Position numbers and translations under genes: made by a program | Shown: in pieces, positions 59,011 to 64,000 of the stretch | How the letters are laid out: every line of letters starts with the position of its first letter | Position numbering within the stretch: the first letter of the stretch is position 1 | NCBI RefSeq assembly: GCF_029626235.1 | Contig: NZ_JARUBO010000005.1 | Location: forward strand, 5,304,001-5,368,000 | Origin: Micromonospora sp. WMMD1120 | GTDB lineage: Bacteria > Actinomycetota > Actinomycetes > Mycobacteriales > Micromonosporaceae | Reading direction: 5' to 3' | Length of the DNA stretch: 64,000 bases | The notes under the pieces: generated by a model | Told to the model about the DNA's origin: nothing | The model's input: only the letters and a program-made list of their open reading frames with translations | The model's database searches: none

Positions 59011-59439
59011 TCATGTCCCGTCGGTCGCCGCCGCGTCCCCGACCGGTTGCGGCTGCCGGGCGGTCGCCCACCACAGGGTGTTGGCGGCCGCGTCGGCCGC
59101 CGGTTCGATGACCTCCCACACCTCGGTGATCAACCCGTCGGCGACACGCAGGACGTCGACGACGACGAGTTCCGGCCCCGTGTCGGGCAGCCAACGACGT
59201 GAGTGCACCACGACGCGGTCCTCGTCGGCCAACAGGTGCACGACGTCCACCCGCATGCCGGCGGTCTGGGACAGCGCCGCACGCACCCTGGCGAGCCACT
59301 GCGCCTTGGTCGCTGTCGTCGAGTCCGATCGGTGGTGGACGAAGTCCTCGCTGAGCAGGGCAGCGAGGCTGTCGACGTCGCCGCTGTCGACCAGCGTCGC
59401 CAGCGCGCGTCCGACGATCTGCTTGTTCTCGATGGTCAT
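59011..59439 (-). CDS. SnoaL-like ester-cyclase-family protein
   Basis: 142 residues (MTIENKQIVGRALATLVDSG). DVDSLAALLSEDFVHHRSDS, AQWLARVRAALSQTAGMRVD, DRVVVHSRRWLPDTGPELVV and ITEVWEVIEPAA fit the SnoaL polyketide-cyclase-like branch of the NTF2 fold. It is divergent from the MmyB-type regulator at 59521 with 81 bp between, a likely regulator-target pair. Confidence 0.85.
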   Translation of the reverse strand: MTIENKQIVGRALATLVDSGDVDSLAALLSEDFVHHRSDSTTATKAQWLARVRAALSQTAGMRVDVVHLLADEDRVVVHSRRWLPDTGPELVVVDVLRVADGLITEVWEVIEPAADAAANTLWWATARQPQPVGDAAATDGT

Positions 59440-59520
59440 GCCGGTCAGTGTTGCCCCGGTCCGACCGGCTGTCGATGAAGTCGCACTTCATCGCCTTGCC
59501 CCGACGACGCGTCTACGCTC

Positions 59521-60357
59521 ATGACCGTGTCGACGGTCGGGGAACTCCTGCGCCAGTGGCGCAAGCGCCGGAGGCTGAGCCAACTCGACCTGGCGATCGC
59601 CGCGGAGGTCTCGGCCCGCCACGTCAGCCTGGTCGAGACCGGCAAGTCCCGACCGAGCGCCGACATGATCCTCCGACTGGCCGACCATCTGCACGTGCCG
59701 CTGCGCGACCGCAACCGGTTGTTGCTCGCCGCCGGGTTCGCGCCCCGGTACGCGCACCGCCCACTCGACGACGCCGCGCTGTCCAGTGCCCTCGACGCGG
59801 TCCGCAGGGTGCTCCGGGCGCACGAGCCGTACCCGGCGCTGGTCTTCGACCGGTCGTGGAACATCGTCATGACCAACAGCGCGGTCGACCCGTTCTTCGC
59901 GCACGTCGCGCCCGAGCTGTTACGGCCACCGGTGAATCTGCTGCGGTTGGGTCTGGACCCGCGCGGGCTCGCCTCGCTGGTGGTCAACCTGGCGGACGTG
60001 CGAGCGGTGTTCCGGGACCGGATCTCGCGCCAGCTCGCCACCACCGCCGACGAGGACCTCGCCGCGCTCTACGACGAGCTGCTGGCGCCGTCGGCCGACG
60101 AACCGGTGGGCCAACGGGTCGACGCCGACGTGGTGATCCCGATGATCCTGCGGGTCGACGGTCGGGAGCTGCGGCTGTTCTCGACCATCACCACCTTCGG
60201 CACGCCGCTCGACATCACTGTCGACGAGATCTCGGTGGAGTCGTACTACCCGGCGGACGCGCGGACCGCCGCCTACTTCACGCGGTGGGGCCCGGCCCGG
60301 TCGATGACCGGGCCGGGCCCCACCGTCCGTCAGCGCGTCAGCCGGTGGTCAGGATGA
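59521..60357 (+). CDS. XRE-family regulator with MmyB-like ligand domain
   Basis: 278 residues. VGELLRQWRKRRRLSQLDLAIAAEVSARHVSLVETGKSRPSADMI is a canonical helix-turn-helix; the C-terminal PAS-like domain holds YPALVFDRSWNIVMTNSAVD and LRLFSTITTFGTPLDITVDE. Probably represses the divergent SnoaL-like gene. The last 20 bp overlap the end of the convergent secreted-protein gene. Confidence 0.9.
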   Translation: MTVSTVGELLRQWRKRRRLSQLDLAIAAEVSARHVSLVETGKSRPSADMILRLADHLHVPLRDRNRLLLAAGFAPRYAHRPLDDAALSSALDAVRRVLRAHEPYPALVFDRSWNIVMTNSAVDPFFAHVAPELLRPPVNLLRLGLDPRGLASLVVNLADVRAVFRDRISRQLATTADEDLAALYDELLAPSADEPVGQRVDADVVIPMILRVDGRELRLFSTITTFGTPLDITVDEISVESYYPADARTAAYFTRWGPARSMTGPGPTVRQRVSRWSG

Positions 60358-63169
60358 ACCTCTCCCACGACCCGACCGATGTCCGGTTGGCGATCAACGA
60401 TCCCGCACCGGCGTTCTCGGCGCACACGATCTGGTTGTTGACGGTGGCGCGCAGGCTCACCGTCCCATCCGAGTTGTTGATGAGCTGGAACCTCTCCCAC
60501 GATCCGATCGCCGCGGCGTTGGCGACCAACGCTGCGGCGCCCGCGTTCGTGGCCGAGACGTAGAGCCCGTTGGCACGCGACCGCAGGGCGATGGTGCCGT
60601 TGCCGGCGTCCACCCTGTCGAACTGCTCGGTCGTGCCGACACTGGCCTTGTTGGCGATCAGCGCGGTGCTGCCGACCGCCGACACGTACTGGTTGTTCAC
60701 CTGCGCCCGCAGCGTGCTCACCGGCGTGGTGCTGCCGGTGCCGGTGGTGAAGGTGAACGCGTCGACGTCGAACAGGTAGCCGGACCCACCCTTGAACACC
60801 AGGTACAGCGTCGTCGACGCGGTGGGCGGGTTGCTGATCGTGCCGGACGCCTCGACGAAGGTCTCCCAGTCGCCGGTCACCGGCACCGTGACGGTGCCCA
60901 GCAGGGTGCCGGTGGCCGAGCCGGTCCGCACCTCGATGGTGCCGCCGGCGCCGGCCGACGACGCCCGTACGGTGATGCGGTTGGCGTTGGTCAGGTTGTA
61001 CGGCTGGTAGGAGATCCAGTCGTTGTTCTCGATGAACCCGGCGGTGCGACCACCCTCGGCGTTGGTGTGGTCGGTGGCCTGCACGCCGGAGGTGGCGCCG
61101 AAGTGCTCACCCTGACGGTGCTTCGGTTGCAGCGTCTTGATGCTGTGTGTGGTGAGCCCACCGTTGTCGGTGTACGCGGCGTCGAAGACCCCGTAGATGT
61201 TCGCCGCGGCGTCGTGCTCCCCGTCGGTCGGGACGGTGATCGAGCCGCTGCACCCGTTCTTCGAGGTGATCTGGTGGGCGTGGCTGTCGTGGCCCAGCGC
61301 GTAGGTCAGGCTCACCTTCGAGCAGTCGATGGTGCCGTCCTGCGGGTCGCTCACGGTGATCTGGTACGACACCGTGTCACCGAAGCTGAACAGCTGCCCG
61401 TCGGCGGGGGTCGTGAGCGTCACCGTCGGAGCCGTGTTGCCGACGGTGATGACCAGGCTGGCCGTGCCGGTCAGTCCGGTCGGGTCGGTGACCCGCAACG
61501 TGGGGGAGTAGGTGCCGTTCGTGGTGTACGTCTTCGTGGGGTTCGCCGCCGTGGACGTGGTGCCGTCGCCGAACGTCCACAGGTAGCTCAGCGCGCCACC
61601 CTCCGGGTCGGAGCTGCCGGCTGACGAGAAGTTGACGGTCAGCGGGTTCGCCCCCGAGGTCGGGTTCGCCGAGGCGACGGCGATGGGGTTGCGGTTGCCG
61701 CCACCGATGTACTCGATCCGGAACAGCGCCTGGTTGTTCGAGCCGGTGCCGTAGTCGAGCACGTACAGCGCGCCGTCCGGGCCGAAGGCCATGTCCATGA
61801 CCTGCGTGCCGCTCCACGGGAAGGTGGAGATCTCCCCGCGCGAGCCGTCGGCGTTGACAGCGATCGGCTTGATCCAACGCCGGCCGTACTCGCCGGCGAA
61901 GAAGAGGCCGTTCAGCGACGACGGGAACTTGATGCTCGAGTTGAGCGAGGCGTCGTAGCGGTACACCGGCCCGGCCATCGGCGACTCGGAGCCGCTGCCG
62001 AACTCCGACGGTGACCCGGAGTCGCCGGCGTACTTGATCCAGGCCGGCTTGGCCGCGGGCAGCGTGGTGAGCCCGGTGTTGCGGAACGAGTTGTTCGTCG
62101 GCCCGCCGGAGCAGTTGTACTTCGACTGCGACGGCCCGGACGGGAAGGTGTATTCATTGTATGTTTCCGTGCTGGTGTTGCTGCCCGTGCAGTACGGCCA
62201 GCCGAAGTTGCCCGGCGCGGTGATCCGGTTGAACTCCACCTGACCCTGCGGGCCCCGGCTGGAGTTCGTGCTGCCCGCGTCCGGACCGTAGTCACCGATG
62301 TAGACCACGCCGGTCGCCTTGTCGACGCTCATCCGGAACGGGTTACGCAGGCCCATCGCGTAGATCTCCGGACGGGTGTTGGCGGTGCCGGGGGCGAACA
62401 GGTTGCCCGACGGGATGGTGTACGTGCCGTCCGCCTGCGGCTTGATCCGCAGCAGCTTGCCGCGCAGGTCGTTCGTGTTGGCCGAGGTGCGCTGGGCGTC
62501 GAACTGCGGGTTGCGGTTGGTCCGCTCGTCCAGCGGCGCGTAGCCGGAGGACTCGAACGGGTTCGTGTCGTCGCCGGTGGTCAGGTACAGGTTGCCGGCG
62601 GCGTCGAAGTCCAGGTCACCACCGACGTGGCAGCACTGCCCCCGGTCGTTGGCGACCTGGAGCATGATCTTCTCGCTGCCGGTGTTGAGCGTGTCGTCGG
62701 AGTTCAGGGTGAACCGCGACAGCCGCAGGTGCCCCTTCCACCGGTCCCAGTCGGACTGCGAGCCGGTGGTCGGCGCGTCCCCGGACGGGGTGCTCAACGT
62801 GGGCGAGTAGTACAGGTAGATCCACCGGTTGGTGGCGAAGTTGGGGTCGACGGCGACGCCCTGCAACCCCTCCTCGTCGTGGGTGTAGACCGACAGGGTG
62901 CCGGAGACCTTGGTGTTGCCGGCCACGTCGGTCACGCGCAGGACGCCGTTGCGGGCGGTGTGCAGCACCGAGCGGTTGGGCAGGACGGCCAGGGACATGG
63001 CCTCGCCCAGCTCGGCCGAGCCGGTGGCGAGCTTGACCTGTTGGTAGTCGGAGGCGGGGATCACCACCGCCTGGGCGGTGGACGGTGCAGCCACAGCGAG
63101 GGCCGCGCTCGCGACGGTGAGGACCGCCGCGAAGAGCGCCCGGGGCCAGCGCCGGGGATAGGAGGACAT
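60338..63169 (-). CDS. Secreted sugar dehydrogenase-type propeller with PKD, CBM6 and fascin-like modules
   Basis: 943 residues from the ATG at 63169 (AAAGGA upstream). Signal peptide: MSSYPRRWPRALFAAVLTVA to the AQA cut near 33. Residues ~40-500 are a glucose/sorbosone dehydrogenase-type beta-propeller (DEEGLQGVAVDPNFATNRWI, RGQCCHVGGDLDFDAAGNLY, MDMAFGPDGALYVLDYGTGS). Then a PKD domain (YLWTFGDGTTSTAANPTKTY), a strand-rich segment, a CBM6-type module (AGFIENNDWISYQPYNLTNA) and a C-terminal fascin-like trefoil (VNNQYVSAVG, ANGLYVSATN, GTVSLRATVNNQIVCAEN). Acts outside the cell on polysaccharide or sugar; cofactor unproven. Confidence 0.9.
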   Translation of the reverse strand: MSSYPRRWPRALFAAVLTVASAALAVAAPSTAQAVVIPASDYQQVKLATGSAELGEAMSLAVLPNRSVLHTARNGVLRVTDVAGNTKVSGTLSVYTHDEEGLQGVAVDPNFATNRWIYLYYSPTLSTPSGDAPTTGSQSDWDRWKGHLRLSRFTLNSDDTLNTGSEKIMLQVANDRGQCCHVGGDLDFDAAGNLYLTTGDDTNPFESSGYAPLDERTNRNPQFDAQRTSANTNDLRGKLLRIKPQADGTYTIPSGNLFAPGTANTRPEIYAMGLRNPFRMSVDKATGVVYIGDYGPDAGSTNSSRGPQGQVEFNRITAPGNFGWPYCTGSNTSTETYNEYTFPSGPSQSKYNCSGGPTNNSFRNTGLTTLPAAKPAWIKYAGDSGSPSEFGSGSESPMAGPVYRYDASLNSSIKFPSSLNGLFFAGEYGRRWIKPIAVNADGSRGEISTFPWSGTQVMDMAFGPDGALYVLDYGTGSNNQALFRIEYIGGGNRNPIAVASANPTSGANPLTVNFSSAGSSDPEGGALSYLWTFGDGTTSTAANPTKTYTTNGTYSPTLRVTDPTGLTGTASLVITVGNTAPTVTLTTPADGQLFSFGDTVSYQITVSDPQDGTIDCSKVSLTYALGHDSHAHQITSKNGCSGSITVPTDGEHDAAANIYGVFDAAYTDNGGLTTHSIKTLQPKHRQGEHFGATSGVQATDHTNAEGGRTAGFIENNDWISYQPYNLTNANRITVRASSAGAGGTIEVRTGSATGTLLGTVTVPVTGDWETFVEASGTISNPPTASTTLYLVFKGGSGYLFDVDAFTFTTGTGSTTPVSTLRAQVNNQYVSAVGSTALIANKASVGTTEQFDRVDAGNGTIALRSRANGLYVSATNAGAAALVANAAAIGSWERFQLINNSDGTVSLRATVNNQIVCAENAGAGSLIANRTSVGSWERFILTTG

Positions 63170-63256
63170 GATCGTCCTTTCTCGACGATCGGGGGCCGGG
63201 GGCGTGCGGGGGCACACCCCGGCCGGAGCGAGGTGGTGGGGTGGTGGACCGGTCGG

Positions 63257-64000
63257 TCAGTTGGTGACGAGGTCGAACTTCTCCCACTGCCCGATGGAGG
63301 TCCGGTTGGCGATCAGCGGGGAGGAGCCCCCGTTGTCAGCGGCGACGTACCGGCTGTTCACGGTGGCCCGCAGGCTCACCGTGCCGTCGGAGTTGCGGAC
63401 CAGCTGGAACGTCTCCCAGGAGCCCGCGGTGGCGCGGTTGGCGATCAGCGCGGCGGCGCCGGCGTTCTCGGCGGCGACGTACTGCCCGTTGCTCTTGGCG
63501 CGCAGCGCCACGTTGCCGTTGGCGAGGTTGACCAGGTCGAACCGCTCGCTGGTGCCGGCGGTCGTCTTGTTCGCGATCAGCGCGGTGGTGGAGTTGGGGG
63601 CGCTGACGAACTGGTTGTTGGCCCGGGCCCGCAGGGTGGAGCCGGTGGCGGTGGGCGGCGGGGTGGTCGTGCGCGGCGAGCAGTCGGCGGTCACCGAGCC
63701 CGCGGCGACCTGGAGGCCGCCGAGCAGCATCCGGGTGAAGTTCGGGTCGGTGTACGACGCCTCGGTGTGCCCGAGACCGGTGTACCAGGCGCGACCGCCG
63801 CCGTACGCCTTGCACCAGGTGATCGGGTGGTCGCCGCTCATGCTGCCGCCGCTGTAGGACGACTCGTCGAGGTTGGCCAGCACCCGCGCGCTCGAGCGGG
63901 GGTTGGTGCGGTAGTTGTACCACTCGTCGGAGCGCACCCAGGTCGCCGGAAGGTGGGCGGTCGACGGGTTGGTCTGGTCCTCGATGCGCACTGTCGCGTT
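63257..64000 (-). CDS. ThuA-domain protein with fascin-like C-terminus, N-terminus beyond window
   Basis: At least 247 residues; the start is outside the window. The visible first ~100 residues (DEWYNYRTNPRSSARVLANL, HPITWCKAYGGGRAWYTGLG, HTEASYTDPNFTRMLLGGLQ) are the C-terminal half of a ThuA-like domain. After a Thr/Pro linker there is a fascin-like trefoil of ~125 residues closely like the one ending the next gene. Only 87 bp separate the two, so they likely form an operon for extracellular carbohydrate use. Confidence 0.85.
   Translation of the reverse strand, partial: NATVRIEDQTNPSTAHLPATWVRSDEWYNYRTNPRSSARVLANLDESSYSGGSMSGDHPITWCKAYGGGRAWYTGLGHTEASYTDPNFTRMLLGGLQVAAGSVTADCSPRTTTPPPTATGSTLRARANNQFVSAPNSTTALIANKTTAGTSERFDLVNLANGNVALRAKSNGQYVAAENAGAAALIANRATAGSWETFQLVRNSDGTVSLRATVNSRYVAADNGGSSPLIANRTSIGQWEKFDLVTN

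Overview
The window is high-GC actinobacterial DNA, most likely from a Micromonospora or another Micromonosporaceae member. This rests on strongly GC-biased third codon positions, frequent GTG starts with GTGA/ATGA overlaps, the mycothiol gene mshC in its actinobacterial context (uppP, phosphomutase, DUF3090, SCO1664-like, mshC), an F420-type LLM oxidoreductase, type VII secretion-type small proteins and a DUF5703/SseB/YbaB gene set. No rRNA or tRNA gene was seen.

Layout. 1-4.3 kb: an FtsK/SpoIIIE-type ATPase (cut by the window edge) with two small partners, then a NYN-domain protein. 4.4-7.6 kb: a ClpC/ClpB-like AAA+ unfoldase and a DUF3140 gene. 7.6-13.4 kb: LysR regulator, hemerythrin-like protein, M20 peptidase, SseB-like and YbaB/EbfC-like proteins. 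13.4-15.8 kb: a three-gene cluster starting with a type VII secretion target-like protein. 15.8-22.7 kb: aldo/keto reductase, LLM oxidoreductase and the uppP-to-mshC block. 23-25 kb: GntR/UTRA regulator and PAC2 protein. 25.2-28.7 kb: metH, cobalamin-dependent methionine synthase.

28.66-51.81 kb: a compact (about 23.1 kb) siphovirus-type prophage integrated into the last codons of metH. A 12-bp core is duplicated at both ends (28661-28672 and 51796-51807). The left copy lets metH end in Phe-Asn-Ala-Lys-stop using prophage DNA; the right copy still carries the displaced host ending (Lys-TGA). Left to right the element holds: a small gene, tyrosine integrase, XRE repressor, divergent operator region, excisionase, a DnaB-N/RepA-like helicase with a repeat cluster next to it, HNH nuclease, large terminase, one 1043-codon gene fusing portal, prohead protease and major capsid protein (with an internal start for the capsid), connector and tail genes, a G/GT tail chaperone pair with a likely +1 frameshift, a short tape measure protein full of heptad repeats, tail tip, endolysin, holin-like genes, a GntR-type regulator with its operator, and a leftward block of a lipoprotein plus five overlapped genes including a DUF2637 membrane protein.

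51.8-64 kb: host chromosome again: two MmyB-type XRE regulators, a quinone oxidoreductase, cupin, NAD(P)-dependent epimerase, VOC protein, an acyltransferase-like protein, two NTF2/SnoaL-fold proteins, and at the right edge two secreted multidomain proteins (a sugar dehydrogenase-type propeller with PKD, CBM6 and fascin-like modules, and a ThuA protein ending in the same fascin-like module).

The host intergenic DNA carries two copies of a 70-bp palindromic element, an 18-bp and a 29-bp tandem repeat, and several strong hairpin terminators. All functional assignments come from reading motifs and recalled family features; no database search was run.
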